Source of the DNA: Vibrio sp. AND4 | GTDB lineage: Bacteria > Pseudomonadota > Gammaproteobacteria > Enterobacterales > Vibrionaceae | Reading direction: 5' to 3' | Assembly (NCBI RefSeq): GCF_000171815.1 | Contig: NZ_ABGR01000012.1 | Coordinates: 27,735-91,734, forward strand | DNA: 64,000 bases | In this document: piece by piece, positions 1 to 9,912 of the stretch | Layout of the letters: each line of letters opens with the position of its first letter | Position numbering within the stretch: the first letter of the stretch is position 1 | The notes under the pieces: model-generated | Told to the model about the DNA's origin: nothing | The model's database searches: none | What the model saw: the letters and a program-made list of their open reading frames with translations, nothing else | Made by a program: the position numbers and the translations under genes

Positions 1-27
1 TCATCGTACTTAACGATGAACTACGGA

Positions 28-104
<77 letters not shown>

Positions 105-157
105 AATTTAAGACAGTTTGAATGTTGTTTTTAATGATGCTCAAGCCGTTAAGAGAT

Positions 158-233
158 GCGACACTAGCTCAGTTGGTAGAGCGCAACCTTGCCAAGGTTG
201 AGGTCACGAGTTCGAACCTCGTGTGTCGCTCCA
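158..233 (+). tRNA. tRNA-Gly (GCC), copy 1
   Basis: The 76-nt tRNA has anticodon GCC in a CTTGCCAAG loop and stem, the D-arm sequence AGCTCAGTTGGTAGAGC, the T-arm GTTCGAACC and an encoded CCA end. It lies 53 nt after the first initiator tRNA and is probably cotranscribed with it. Confidence 0.97.
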
Positions 234-288
234 CTTTCTTTTAAGAACGTGGAGAGAGTTGTCACCGTACTTAACGATGAAACACGGA

Positions 289-365
<77 letters not shown>

Positions 366-407
366 AATTCTAGATAGTTTGAATTTTGTTTAAGCTGTTA
401 AAGAGAT

Positions 408-483
408 GCGACACTAGCTCAGTTGGTAGAGCGCAACCTTGCCAAGGTTGAGGTCACGAGTTCGAACCTCGTGTGTCGCTCCA
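408..483 (+). tRNA. tRNA-Gly (GCC), copy 2
   Basis: This 76-nt tRNA-Gly is identical to copy 1 over its whole length, including anticodon GCC and the encoded CCA. It is the last intact tRNA in the array; the three copies after it are damaged. Confidence 0.97.
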
Positions 484-534
484 ACTTCTTTTTGGAAGTA
501 TAAAGTAGCCCTCATTGTGCTCAACAGTGACATT

Positions 535-624
535 GCGACACTCGCTCAGTTGATAGAGCGCAACCTTGCCAAGGTTGAGGTCACGCCTTCCTGTTATGGA
601 CAGAGAACCTCGTGTGTCGCTCCA
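535..624 (+). pseudogene. tRNA-Gly pseudogene, copy A (T-arm insertion)
   Basis: The first part matches tRNA-Gly(GCC) through the D arm, anticodon and variable region with only a couple of changes. The T-arm, however, is replaced by a longer sequence (roughly 14 extra nt, including CCTTCCTGTTATGGACAG) before the normal acceptor 3' strand and CCA resume. A T loop cannot form normally, so a functional elongator tRNA is unlikely. The spacer before it resembles the spacers before copies B and C. Confidence 0.85.
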
Positions 625-675
625 ACTTCTTTTCGGAAGTATAAAGTAGCACTCATTGTGCTCAACTGTGATGTT

Positions 676-763
676 GTGACACTCGCTCAGCTGGTGGGGC
701 GCACCTAACTAAGGTATCGGTTACATCTCTCTCTAATGGGCAGGAATGTCGTGTACCGCTCCA
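676..763 (+). pseudogene. tRNA-Gly pseudogene, copy B (strongly decayed)
   Basis: The copy starts 141 nt after copy A. The D-arm core (GCTCAGCTGGT) and the CCGCTCCA end are still recognisable, but the anticodon arm reads CCTAACTAAGG and the T-arm region carries the same kind of enlarged insert (CTCTCTAATGGGCAGG) as copy A. No GCC anticodon remains. Confidence 0.8.
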
Positions 764-811
764 CTTTATTACGTGGAAAGCATAGCCTTCATTGTATTTA
801 ACAGTAACATC

Positions 812-898
812 ATAATACTTGCTCAGTTACCAATCGGCCTTACTAAGGTTAAGATAACGCCTTTCCACTATGGATAGGAGAGCTCATGTATTACTCCA
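812..898 (+). pseudogene. tRNA-Gly pseudogene, copy C (most decayed)
   Basis: The copy starts 136 nt after copy B. The D-arm remnant GCTCAGTTACC, a CTTACTAAGG anticodon-arm remnant, the enlarged T-arm insert (CCTTTCCACTATGGATAGG) and a final ACTCCA are still alignable to copies A and B. The acceptor stem no longer pairs. It marks the downstream edge of the tandem array. Confidence 0.7.
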
Positions 899-1136
899 GC
901 TCTTATTACTGCCAAGGTGGATAAAAGATGGATGCGGTTCCCGGTTAAAATAAGGCACTTGCAACCTATTCACATCGCTCTTTTCATAATGCTGCGAAGC
1001 ATCAACCCCCAAAATAATATTTTTAATCCGCGTCAGTCGATGTCGGCAATTTCGTCGTGTTTTAAACATGAGACGACTTGTCCGAGCAACGAATATTCTG
1101 GCCTCCGGAGCACTTTATGCTATTTAATTAACAGAG

Positions 1137-1145
1137 TTATCCACA
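1137..1145 (+). promoter_or_regulatory. DnaA box, perfect consensus
   Basis: TTATCCACA on the plus strand is the high-affinity DnaA box. It faces a second perfect box 10 bp away. Confidence 0.75.
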
Positions 1146-1155
1146 TATTGTATCT

Positions 1156-1164
1156 TGTGGATAA
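1156..1164 (-). promoter_or_regulatory. DnaA box, perfect consensus, inverted
   Basis: TGTGGATAA on the plus strand reads TTATCCACA on the minus strand. The convergent pair with 10 bp between boxes makes chance occurrence less likely. Confidence 0.75.
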
Positions 1165-1410
1165 GTTGGTTGATAAAGTGTTTTTAGCTTCGATTTTAAC
1201 TGTTGTTAGCAAGGATCTTCTCTTTGTTTGAGAGTGATGAAAATTCCACCAACTCCGATAAGTTGCTGTTTTAAAAAGGTAATGCTAAATAATTGGTAGA
1301 TCGACTACTCTAAGTTTGGATCATTATTTTGTGTTTGTTTGATCCTAATCATTTCTTCCAGTTGTGTTTAACTTTTTTCTCTTCCCTGAAATATTCTAAT
1401 TTTCTGATTT

Positions 1411-1419
1411 TTTTCCACA
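1411..1419 (+). promoter_or_regulatory. DnaA box, TTTTCCACA
   Basis: The site matches the relaxed consensus TTWTNCACA. It lies about 250 bp beyond the perfect pair and 74 bp before the stop codon end of queG. Confidence 0.5.
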
Positions 1420-1492
1420 TTACAGAATTGAGAACAAGGTCATGAATTGGTCACATAAAAAAGTTTTCAATCTCTGACATATGAGCTACGCA

Positions 1493-2620
1493 TTACGCGT
1501 CTCTTGGAAGGCCTTTTTCAACGACTCTAATTAAACGTTTCTTCTTGGTTTCGATAGAATCTGAATCATTGATGGGAATTTGCTTAAATTGCTGTTCTAG
1601 AGCCCAATTGATATGTTCATCTAGTAATTGATTTTCACCATGACGGGCTTGCAAGGCTTCAACTGCTCGTTGACTATATCCTGAATTACCCAGTGCGACA
1701 GAAACATTACGTAACCATTGCAGATGTCCAATTCGACGAATAGCAGAACCTTCCATCTGTTTGAGGAAGGTGGATTCATCCCAAAGAAACATGGTGACGA
1801 GGTCTGGGTCTTCAAAAGTGTCACGGCGATGGAAGTCTTCTTGTGCGGTGATATCTGCGTATCGATTCCAAGGGCAAACAAGTTGGCAGTCATCACAGCC
1901 ATAGATGCGATTTCCCATTGGTTTGCGGAACTCTTCTGGAATTACGCCATCAAATTCGATTGTGAGATAAGAGATGCAGCGTCTTGCATCCACGACTTTT
2001 TCATCGACGATCGCTTGTGTCGGACAGGATGTCATGCACGCTTTGCACTTGTCACATTGGTCAATACTTGGTTCGTCGACTGGCAATGGCAAGTCGATAA
2101 GCAATTCGCCGAGGAAAAACCAAGAGCCACAGTCTTTATCCAATATAAGGGAGTGCTTGCCGGTCCAGCCTAATCCGGCTTTTTGTGCCAATGGACGTTC
2201 AAGTATCGGGGCCGAGTCGACAAAAGGACGATAGCCAAATTGTCCGACTTCTTGCTCAATCAACTTTCCAAGCTTATTAAGCTGCTTTCTTACCAACTTG
2301 TGATAATCACGACCAAGTGCATAGCGGCTGATGTAGGCATGGCTCTTGTTTGCCAAGTTTGACGCGAACTTAGCTTCAGGTGGTAGGTAATCCATGCGTA
2401 CGCTGATAACGCGTACTGTTCCTGGTAGAAGTTCACTTGGTCTGGCGCGCATCATGCCGTGACGAGCCATCCAGTCCATAGACCCATGATAGCCTGCATC
2501 CAGCCATTTTTGCAGAGCGGCCTCATGTTCACTAAGATCAACATCGCAGATGCCAACTTTCTGGAAGCCGAGCTCTTTACCCCAAATTTTTATTTGTTGA
2601 GCGAGTTGTTCAAAGTTCAT
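1493..2620 (-). CDS. queG: epoxyqueuosine reductase QueG
   Basis: The 375-residue protein reduces epoxyqueuosine to queuosine in tRNAs with GUN anticodons, the last step of queuosine synthesis; the family uses cobalamin and two [4Fe-4S] clusters. The first ferredoxin motif is at C189, C192, C195 and C199 (CDKCKACMTSCP); the second uses C242, C245 and C249 (CDDCQLVCP), probably with C215. The putative catalytic Asp is D135 in VDSAPILER. Length is normal for the family. It is divergent from tsaE with about 300 nt between them. In E. coli nnr lies in that gap; here it does not. Confidence 0.95.
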   Translation of the reverse strand: MNFEQLAQQIKIWGKELGFQKVGICDVDLSEHEAALQKWLDAGYHGSMDWMARHGMMRARPSELLPGTVRVISVRMDYLPPEAKFASNLANKSHAYISRYALGRDYHKLVRKQLNKLGKLIEQEVGQFGYRPFVDSAPILERPLAQKAGLGWTGKHSLILDKDCGSWFFLGELLIDLPLPVDEPSIDQCDKCKACMTSCPTQAIVDEKVVDARRCISYLTIEFDGVIPEEFRKPMGNRIYGCDDCQLVCPWNRYADITAQEDFHRRDTFEDPDLVTMFLWDESTFLKQMEGSAIRRIGHLQWLRNVSVALGNSGYSQRAVEALQARHGENQLLDEHINWALEQQFKQIPINDSDSIETKKKRLIRVVEKGLPRDA

Positions 2621-2916
2621 GTCTTATCACCGAGATAAAAAGGGGGCGGATCTTACCGGATCTTATGTATTGGTGCTACCAGAAAGTCTAGACATAAAGT
2701 CGAGAAATGGATTTTGAAACAAAGTAATCAAAAGTTGATGTAGGCAAAGTCATTTTGCTTATGCACTTAATGGAATTAGGTGTAAGGTTTTGTCTTTTTA
2801 GGTCATTTTTTTGCATATATGACATTTGAGAGCTTGTCTCTTAAAACCAACACAGTTTACTATTCCTGTTGTTTTGATTTTTATATAGTCAATGATCATT
2901 AGTTAGAGAAGCGTCA
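2621..2916. other. queG-tsaE divergent intergenic region
   Basis: This 296-nt AT-rich stretch between the divergent queG and tsaE genes should hold both promoters. A TTGATTATTATATAGT-like AT-rich segment lies just before tsaE, but I cannot assign -35/-10 boxes with confidence. No remnant of an nnr (yjeF) gene is recognisable. Confidence 0.5.
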
Positions 2917-3381
2917 ATGAGCACGAAACAATTTAATCTTAAAGATGAGTACGAAACGGTAGCATTAGGTACCGCATTGGCCCAGCTATGTTCTCAACAA
3001 ACCACCATTTATCTGCACGGTGATTTGGGCGCAGGTAAAACAACCTTTAGTCGAGGTTTTGTCCGTGCTCTTGGTCATCAAGGTAATGTAAAAAGCCCGA
3101 CCTATACTTTGGTTGAACCTTATCAACTGGATAAGTGGCACGTTTACCACTTCGATCTTTACCGATTGGCTGATCCTGAGGAGTTAGAGTTCATGGGCAT
3201 TCGTGATTACTTTACGGATGACGCGATCTGTTTGGTGGAGTGGCCAGAAAAAGGGCAAGGAATGCTGCCACAACCCGACCTTGATGTAGATATTCGCTAC
3301 CAAGGCGAGCAACGCGTGGCCGAATTAACGGCAAATAATGAATATGGTGTGCAGCTACTCAGTCGATTGAAGCTATGTTGA
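2917..3381 (+). CDS. tsaE: tRNA threonylcarbamoyladenosine synthesis ATPase TsaE
   Basis: TsaE (YjeE) is the ATPase that works with TsaB and TsaD to make the essential N6-threonylcarbamoyladenosine at A37 of ANN-decoding tRNAs. The 154-residue length is typical. The Walker A motif GDLGAGKT spans residues 35-42, and the family motif [10 protein letters not shown] follows near residue 65. The stop codon overlaps the start of amiB by 7 nt (ATGTTGA), so translation of the two genes is probably coupled. It opens the tsaE-amiB-mutL-miaA-hfq-hflXKC superoperon known from enterobacteria. Confidence 0.95.
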   Translation: MSTKQFNLKDEYETVALGTALAQLCSQQTTIYLHGDLGAGKTTFSRGFVRALGHQGNVKSPTYTLVEPYQLDKWHVYHFDLYRLADPEELEFMGIRDYFTDDAICLVEWPEKGQGMLPQPDLDVDIRYQGEQRVAELTANNEYGVQLLSRLKLC

Positions 3382-5105
3382 GTCTTTCAAAATTTAGAGT
3401 AGTGGCGACATTTGTCGCCACTTTTCTCCTTTTCATCCCCAACTTAGCATTTGCTAACGTTGTAAAAAGTTTCCGGGTTTGGCCTTCACCTGATGAGACT
3501 CGTGTCGTCATCGATATGAATACGGAAGCTGACTATTCTTATTTCTCCTTGTCTAGCCCTGATCGTTTGGTGGTGGATCTCAAAAGCACCACTATGCAAG
3601 CCAAGTTACCTGTCACAGTGACCGACAGCCCGGTGTTAAAGCGTGTTCGTCAGAGCTCTCCGCCTAACAAGGGTACATACCGCTTAGTGTTTGAGTTGAA
3701 GAAGAGCGTTCAGGCTGAGTTATTCACACTAAAACCGACTCCTGCTGGGCAATATGGCCATCGTTTGGTGATTGACTTGCCGCATGGAGCAAAAAAATCG
3801 ACGCCAACAACCACAGCGGTTAAGCCAAGTAAGCCTGCAACACCGAGCAAAGATATGAGCATGGTGCAACGTGTACAAGAGACGCTTATTGTGATTGACC
3901 CCGGTCACGGTGGTGAGGACCCTGGTTCAATAGGCCCATCACGCCGTAAATATGAAAAAGACGCGGTATTGAGTATTTCTCGTAAGCTTGCTGCTCAATT
4001 AAATGCAGTGCCTGGCATCAAAACACGCATGACGCGTAGCGGTGACTACTTTGTTAACCTCAATCGACGCGTTGCGATTGCGCGTGAGAACAATGCACAC
4101 TTATTGATTTCCATCCATGCTGATGCGTTTACCTCACCAAAACCGCGCGGTGGTTCAGTGTTCGTATTGAACACGCGTCGGGCAAACACTGAAATATCAC
4201 GTTGGGTAGAAAACCACGAGAGACAGTCGGAGTTACTAGGTGGTACAGGGACCGCTTTTGTTACGAGTTCGAATGACCGTAACGTTAACCAAACGCTATT
4301 GGATCTCCAGTTTAGCCATTCGCAAAAAGAAGGCTATAAGCTTGCGACCAACATATTAGGCGAGATGGGTAAGGTTGCTCGTCTACACAATTCGAAACCA
4401 ATCAATACCAGCTTGGCTGTTTTGCGTTCTCCGCAGATCCCTTCTGTTTTGGTTGAAACTGGGTTTATCTCGAATCCAACCGAAGAGAAGTTGCTGTTTC
4501 AACGATCTCACCAAGATAAGTTGGCGCGTGCGATCACCAAAGCAGTTGTACAATACCTGAAAGATAACCCGCCAGAAGGCACGGTATTTTCTTCTTCAGC
4601 CAAATCATCGGTTCATATCGTTAAACGTGGTGAGTCGTTGTCAGTGATTGCTCAGAGATATGGCACGTCAATGAAGGCTATCATGAGTGCGAATAAACTG
4701 AAGTCCAGTGGTTTGGCTGTTGGCCAGAAGTTGAAGATCCCAGGTACTGGTGTCGCCTCAGTTTCTGTGCCGAGCACAGCAAAAACGGTGAAAACGGAGA
4801 CAATCACGCACACGGTTAAATCGGGGGAGTTCCTCGGTAAGATTGCCAGCCATTACAAAGTGAAGATCGCCGATATTCGTCGTGAGAATAATCTGAAGTC
4901 AGATACGGTTTGGGTTGGTCAGAAATTAAAGATCACTGTTGCGGTGAAAGATAAACCAATTCGTAAGCACAAAGTTGGCCGTGGAGAATACCTTGGTAAG
5001 ATTGCGTCGAAATATGGCGTGAGTGTCTCAAGCATCCGTAAAGCGAATAAACTGCGTTCTGACAAGCTTGCCGTTGGGCAGGTGCTGATCATTCCAAACA
5101 AATAA
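3375..5105 (+). CDS. amiB: N-acetylmuramoyl-L-alanine amidase AmiB with three LysM repeats
   Basis: This periplasmic zinc amidase splits septal peptidoglycan by cleaving the amide bond between N-acetylmuramic acid and the stem peptide. A signal peptide ends near A27 (LAFA). An AMIN domain (about 28-135) is followed by a Thr/Pro/Lys-rich linker and the Amidase_3 domain (about 170-395) with zinc ligands H178 ([10 protein letters not shown]), E194 and H248 and the catalytic Glu E361 (ETGFISN). Three LysM repeats follow at about 413-456, 478-521 and 531-574. E. coli AmiB (about 445 residues) has no LysM tail, whereas this 576-residue form does. It overlaps tsaE and precedes mutL by 18 nt. Confidence 0.95.
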   Translation: MLSLSKFRVVATFVATFLLFIPNLAFANVVKSFRVWPSPDETRVVIDMNTEADYSYFSLSSPDRLVVDLKSTTMQAKLPVTVTDSPVLKRVRQSSPPNKGTYRLVFELKKSVQAELFTLKPTPAGQYGHRLVIDLPHGAKKSTPTTTAVKPSKPATPSKDMSMVQRVQETLIVIDPGHGGEDPGSIGPSRRKYEKDAVLSISRKLAAQLNAVPGIKTRMTRSGDYFVNLNRRVAIARENNAHLLISIHADAFTSPKPRGGSVFVLNTRRANTEISRWVENHERQSELLGGTGTAFVTSSNDRNVNQTLLDLQFSHSQKEGYKLATNILGEMGKVARLHNSKPINTSLAVLRSPQIPSVLVETGFISNPTEEKLLFQRSHQDKLARAITKAVVQYLKDNPPEGTVFSSSAKSSVHIVKRGESLSVIAQRYGTSMKAIMSANKLKSSGLAVGQKLKIPGTGVASVSVPSTAKTVKTETITHTVKSGEFLGKIASHYKVKIADIRRENNLKSDTVWVGQKLKITVAVKDKPIRKHKVGRGEYLGKIASKYGVSVSSIRKANKLRSDKLAVGQVLIIPNK

Positions 5106-5123
5106 GTGAGCTGATAACTCATC

Positions 5124-7154
5124 ATGAGCATTAAGATTTTGCCAGCGCGATTGGCAAACCAAATCGCAGCAGGAGAAGTGGTTGAAAGACCCGCTTCTGT
5201 TGTGAAGGAACTGGTAGAAAACAGTCTTGACTCTGGTGCAACTCGTATTGATATTGATATCGAGAAAGGTGGCGCTAAGTTAATTCGTGTGCGCGATAAT
5301 GGCAAAGGGATAGTGAAAGATGAGTTGGGCCTAGCGTTAAGTCGCCATGCGACCTCCAAGATTCACACTTTGGACGATCTTGAAGCCATCATGAGTTTGG
5401 GGTTTCGTGGCGAGGCGTTAGCGAGTATAAGCTCTGTATCGCGTCTGACTATGACCTCTCGTCCCGCAGTGCAAGAGCAGGCATGGAGTGCATACTCTGA
5501 AGGTCGGGACATGAAGGTTAAGCTTCAGCCTACAGCTCACCCGATTGGCACTTCGGTTGAGGTGTTAGATTTGTTTTTTAACACTCCCGCACGTCGTAAA
5601 TTCCTTCGCACCGAGAAAACCGAATTTGCTCATATCGATGAATTACTAAAACGCATTGCGTTGAGTCGTTTCGACGTTACCATCAATGTGCGCCACAACG
5701 GTAAAATGGTCCGCCAATATCGCGCGGCAAAAAATCAGTTACAAACTGAAAAGCGAATCGCTGCGGTATGTGGTAACGTTTTTGTGCGTAATATGCTGCG
5801 GATTGAGTTAGAACATCAAGGGCTTAAGTTACACGGCTGGATTACCACACCTGAAGGGGCGAGACAGCAGAGCGATTTACAGTATTGCTACGTGAATGGT
5901 CGCATGATGCGTGACAAGCTGATCAATCATGCGATTCGTCAAAGTTACGCAGCTAGCCTAAAGTCAGATCAATTTGCTGCGTATGTAGTATTTATTGAGC
6001 TCGACCCGCACCAAGTGGATGTTAATGTGCACCCAGCTAAGCATGAAGTGCGTTTTCATCAAGCTCGTTTAGTGCATGACTTTATCTATCAAGCGCTTGC
6101 TGACGCCCTTGCGCAGAGTTTAGTGATTGATAAACCCCAGGTGAACGAATCCGCGTTCCATCATGCGGAACCCGTCGAGCTAATAGAGCCGTCAGAGGTT
6201 GTGGTAGCGCCTTCTGAGGAACCAACAAATATACCTGAGAAAATGGGTGCTCAAGTACCAGAACGAGTGTATCAAGCGATTGATAGCACGCCAGCTTACC
6301 CAGGGCGCTCAGATTACAAAGTAAAACCTCGTGATAGAGCGACAAGTGATTCTTCTGTGCGAGAAGCGCGAGCGGTGGATTCTTTCAAGCGAACCGATTG
6401 GGTTGACTCTAAACCCGTGTCGAAACCAACTTCAAGCAAGGAGCTACGTCACGCCGACCCCGCACCGAGTAAACAAGAAGTGCGTGCTTATCATGAGTTA
6501 CTTAAGACGCCCGATTTTGAGCCTCAAACAGTGCCCCAAAAAGTGCCAGTCAGTACCCCGCTAGAAATGGTTTTGCCGCCAGTTACGGCACTTAGCAAAG
6601 CTCTGGCTGTGGTGGGCGAACAGTATGTCTTGATGAGCAGTGATGGTGGTGTAGCTCTGGTTGCGCTGCCAAGAGCGGAGTTTTATCGAACCAAAGGTCA
6701 GCTCACACCGAGCGACGGCGCGTTAAAAGCTCAACCGTTACTGGTGCCATTATCAGTGAAATTAGAGCCTGAGTTAGTGCAGCTAGCGCAAGACCATCAG
6801 CAAGACTTTGCTCAGTTAGGTATTCAGCTTAAAGCGAGAAATGATAAAGCTTTGATGGTCATGGGCGTACCAGCCCCACTGCGCCAACAAAACTTACAAA
6901 ATTTGATACCAGATCTGTTATCTTACGCGCAAGCTCGCTTGAGGAAGGAGGGAGCAACGGCGCAACCACTATCAGAATTGATAGATTGGCTTGCTTTTAA
7001 GGTGACCACTGTAAAAAGTCACTATACTCTTTCCGAAGCCATTCAAATTATTGCGGAACTTGAACAGCTAAGGCATGGTCAATTACCATTAGAAGACACA
7101 AAATTTGTGTCAGCTGTTGATTTCTCTGCCACGATTGCCAAATTAAGACCATGA
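5124..7154 (+). CDS. mutL: DNA mismatch repair protein MutL
   Basis: MutL links mismatch recognition by MutS to strand incision by MutH and unwinding by UvrD. The 676-residue protein has the GHKL ATPase motifs near the N terminus ([26 protein letters not shown]) and the transducer-domain sequence [15 protein letters not shown] long, charged, Pro-rich linker (about 340-480) joins it to a C-terminal dimerisation domain that lacks the DQHAxxER endonuclease motif, as expected for bacteria that use MutH. The protein is longer than E. coli MutL (615), mainly in the linker. The 3' end overlaps miaA by 4 nt (ATGA). Confidence 0.97.
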   Translation: MSIKILPARLANQIAAGEVVERPASVVKELVENSLDSGATRIDIDIEKGGAKLIRVRDNGKGIVKDELGLALSRHATSKIHTLDDLEAIMSLGFRGEALASISSVSRLTMTSRPAVQEQAWSAYSEGRDMKVKLQPTAHPIGTSVEVLDLFFNTPARRKFLRTEKTEFAHIDELLKRIALSRFDVTINVRHNGKMVRQYRAAKNQLQTEKRIAAVCGNVFVRNMLRIELEHQGLKLHGWITTPEGARQQSDLQYCYVNGRMMRDKLINHAIRQSYAASLKSDQFAAYVVFIELDPHQVDVNVHPAKHEVRFHQARLVHDFIYQALADALAQSLVIDKPQVNESAFHHAEPVELIEPSEVVVAPSEEPTNIPEKMGAQVPERVYQAIDSTPAYPGRSDYKVKPRDRATSDSSVREARAVDSFKRTDWVDSKPVSKPTSSKELRHADPAPSKQEVRAYHELLKTPDFEPQTVPQKVPVSTPLEMVLPPVTALSKALAVVGEQYVLMSSDGGVALVALPRAEFYRTKGQLTPSDGALKAQPLLVPLSVKLEPELVQLAQDHQQDFAQLGIQLKARNDKALMVMGVPAPLRQQNLQNLIPDLLSYAQARLRKEGATAQPLSELIDWLAFKVTTVKSHYTLSEAIQIIAELEQLRHGQLPLEDTKFVSAVDFSATIAKLRP

Positions 7155-8083
7155 CAGACAAACTACCTTTGGCGCTATTTCTAATGGGGCCAACTGCATC
7201 AGGCAAAACAGAGCTAGCGATTCGACTTCGTCAGAAGTATCCGGTTGAGATCATTAGCGTAGATTCAGCGTTAATTTACAAAGATATGAACATTGGTACC
7301 GCGAAGCCTGATGAGCGCGAGCTTAGCTTGGCGCCGCATCGTCTTATCGATATTCTTGATCCGAGCGAATCATACTCTGCGGCGGACTTTCGTCGCGATG
7401 CTTTACAGATGATGGATGATATTGTAGCAGAGGGAAAAATCCCACTGTTAGTAGGCGGTACTATGTTGTACTACAAAGCCTTGCTTGAGGGGTTATCGCC
7501 ACTTCCTGCTGCAAATCCTGAAATTCGTCAGCAAATTGAGCGAGAGGCATTGACTAAAGGTTGGTCGGTGTTGCACGATGAGCTGAAAGAGATTGATCCT
7601 GTATCGGCAGTGAGAATCCATCCGAATGATCCTCAACGTTTGTCTAGGGCATTGGAAGTATTCCGCATTTCAGGTAAAACTCTTACTGAGTTGACTCAGA
7701 AAAAAGGTGATAGCTTACCTTACCGAGTCAAACAGTTTGCAATAGCTCCCAAGGACAGGGCAGAACTTCACCGTCGTATTGAGCAACGTTTCGACAAGAT
7801 GATGGAAGCGGGTTTTGAAGAGGAGATGAACGTGTTGTATGCGCGCAAAGATCTTCACCCAGACCTTCCTTCTATCCGATGCGTTGGCTACAGACAGATG
7901 TGGGAGTACTTAGATGGGGACTGCACACGCGACGAAGCTATTTTTCGTGGCATTTGTGCGACTCGTCAATTGGCCAAGCGTCAAATCACCTGGTTACGCA
8001 GCTGGAATGATTTAACTTGGTTAGATAGCGAAAACATTGGACAGGCACTTGAAACCATGTCAGAAGCAATAGCATCGGATTAA
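7151..8083 (+). CDS. miaA: tRNA dimethylallyltransferase MiaA
   Basis: MiaA transfers a dimethylallyl group to the N6 of A37 in tRNAs that read UNN codons; MiaB then methylthiolates it. The 310-residue protein has the P-loop GPTASGKT at residues 13-20 and the conserved SVDSALIY and [10 protein letters not shown] segments. Its start codon overlaps the mutL stop, indicating translational coupling. A TATAAT hexamer at 8094-8099, just after the stop, probably belongs to a promoter for hfq. Confidence 0.97.
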   Translation: MTDKLPLALFLMGPTASGKTELAIRLRQKYPVEIISVDSALIYKDMNIGTAKPDERELSLAPHRLIDILDPSESYSAADFRRDALQMMDDIVAEGKIPLLVGGTMLYYKALLEGLSPLPAANPEIRQQIEREALTKGWSVLHDELKEIDPVSAVRIHPNDPQRLSRALEVFRISGKTLTELTQKKGDSLPYRVKQFAIAPKDRAELHRRIEQRFDKMMEAGFEEEMNVLYARKDLHPDLPSIRCVGYRQMWEYLDGDCTRDEAIFRGICATRQLAKRQITWLRSWNDLTWLDSENIGQALETMSEAIASD

Positions 8084-8236
8084 GTTAGCTGTGTATAATG
8101 TGTTCGTTTTTGCGTGAACGCACTTTCAAAGGATCGGTGGTTGGCGGTTTTTATACTATGCTGCTAATTACTTAGAGTGCATTTTTGATTCGTTTAGCTC
8201 AGATGCAAAAGTAACACCTTTGCATTGCACCACTAG

Positions 8237-8539
<303 letters not shown>

Positions 8540-8577
8540 TTCTTCATATCGTATTTTAACAACAAGGAGTTGAATGC

Positions 8578-9867
8578 TTGTTTGACCGTTATGAAACCGG
8601 TGAGCGAGCCGTACTTGTTCATATCAACTTCACGCAAGAAGGTGAATGGGAAGATCTGGCTGAATTCGAAATGCTGGTTTCTTCTGCTGGGGTAGAGGCG
8701 CTGCAAGTTGTAACTGGTAGTCGCCAATCCCCACACCCGAAATACTATGTCGGAGAGGGTAAGGCACAAGAAATTGCTACTGCGGTACAATTAACTGGTG
8801 CTGAAATTGTGATTTTTAATCACTCCCTCTCTCCTGCCCAAGAACGTAACCTCGAAGCACTGTGTAAATGTCGAGTTCTCGACCGCACTGGTCTCATTCT
8901 CGATATCTTTGCTCAACGAGCAAGAACACACGAAGGTAAGCTGCAAGTAGAACTAGCCCAACTTCGTCATATCTCTACTCGTTTGATTCGTGGTTGGACA
9001 CACCTTGAAAGGCAGAAAGGCGGTATCGGTTTACGTGGGCCAGGTGAAACCCAGTTAGAAACTGACCGTCGTTTATTGCGTGAAAGAATCAAAACCATCC
9101 TGCGTCGTCTTGAGAAAGTAGCGAAGCAGCGTGAACAAGGGCGTCGTGCTCGAAACCGAGCTGAAATCCCTACAGTTTCTCTCGTAGGCTATACCAACGC
9201 GGGTAAGTCGACACTTTTCAACCGCATTACACAAGCTGGTGTTTATGCGGCAGATCAGCTGTTTGCTACTCTTGACCCAACGTTACGTAAGATAGAGTTA
9301 GCAGATGTGGGCCCCGCAATACTTGCAGATACCGTTGGTTTTATCCGACATCTGCCTCACGATTTGGTTGCCGCATTTAAGGCGACCTTAAAGGAAACGC
9401 AAGAAGCTGACATTTTGTTACATGTTGTTGATGCCAGTGATGAGCGTTTTCGTGAGAATATTCAAGCTGTTCATGAAGTCCTAGAAGAGATCGATGCAGA
9501 TGAAGTGCCGACGCTCGTAGTAATGAACAAGATTGACAACCTTGAAGAGCAGAAACCACGTATAGAACGAGACGAGGAAGGCGTACCTCGTGCGGTCTGG
9601 GTATCGGCGATGGATGGATTAGGCATTGAACTTCTATTTGACGCGCTGACCGAACGTCTTGCGTCGCAAATGGTTGAGTATCAGTTGCGAATTCCTCCAC
9701 AGTATCAAGGGCGACTCCGTAGTACATTCTTTGACATGAAGTGTATTCAACGTGAGGAGTATGACCAGGAAGGTGACTTGTTGATCGATATTCGAATGCA
9801 ACAGGTAGACTGGTCTAGACTTGAAAAAAGAGAAGGGGCAGTTTTAGTCGACTTTATAGTCACTTAA
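8578..9867 (+). CDS. hflX: ribosome-splitting GTPase HflX
   Basis: HflX is a GTPase that binds 50S subunits and rescues stalled or hibernating ribosomes. The 429-residue protein has an N-terminal HflX domain, a coiled linker (about 155-190, Arg/Lys/Glu-rich) and a G domain with G1 GYTNAGKST, G3 DTVGF and G4 NKID. Translation appears to start at a TTG, giving MFDRYETGERAVLV; AAGGAG at 8564-8569 sits 8 nt before it. An ATG four bases upstream is in another frame and stops after three codons. It follows hfq by 38 nt. Confidence 0.95.
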   Translation: MFDRYETGERAVLVHINFTQEGEWEDLAEFEMLVSSAGVEALQVVTGSRQSPHPKYYVGEGKAQEIATAVQLTGAEIVIFNHSLSPAQERNLEALCKCRVLDRTGLILDIFAQRARTHEGKLQVELAQLRHISTRLIRGWTHLERQKGGIGLRGPGETQLETDRRLLRERIKTILRRLEKVAKQREQGRRARNRAEIPTVSLVGYTNAGKSTLFNRITQAGVYAADQLFATLDPTLRKIELADVGPAILADTVGFIRHLPHDLVAAFKATLKETQEADILLHVVDASDERFRENIQAVHEVLEEIDADEVPTLVVMNKIDNLEEQKPRIERDEEGVPRAVWVSAMDGLGIELLFDALTERLASQMVEYQLRIPPQYQGRLRSTFFDMKCIQREEYDQEGDLLIDIRMQQVDWSRLEKREGAVLVDFIVT

Positions 9868-9912
9868 AGGACTGCTACAGTATAACGTCATATCAAATGA
9901 TGGAGCTTTCTA

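Larger units (their letters stand above)
899..1492. other. gene-free stretch with DnaA boxes (datA-like candidate)
   Basis: This 594-nt stretch between the tRNA-Gly array and queG has no convincing gene. It contains two perfect DnaA boxes (TTATCCACA) facing each other at 1137-1145 (+) and 1156-1164 (-), plus TTTTCCACA at 1411-1419, which fits TTWTNCACA. Single-mismatch boxes lie at 916-924 (-, TTATCCACC), 966-974 (+, CTATTCACA) and 1363-1371 (-, TTAAACACA). In E. coli the DnaA-titrating, ATP-DnaA-hydrolysing locus datA lies between queG and glyV (established knowledge). A function here is inferred from position and boxes only; I did not find a perfect IHF site. Confidence 0.55.

Noticed and set aside
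439..708. Open frame across the tRNA-Gly copies
   Set aside because: It overlaps tRNA genes and pseudogenes; the apparent coding capacity comes from the tandem repetition.
917..1231. 104-residue open frame between the tRNA array and queG
   Set aside because: It lies over the DnaA boxes, has no recognisable domain and no clear ribosome binding site, and its reading frame looks like chance.
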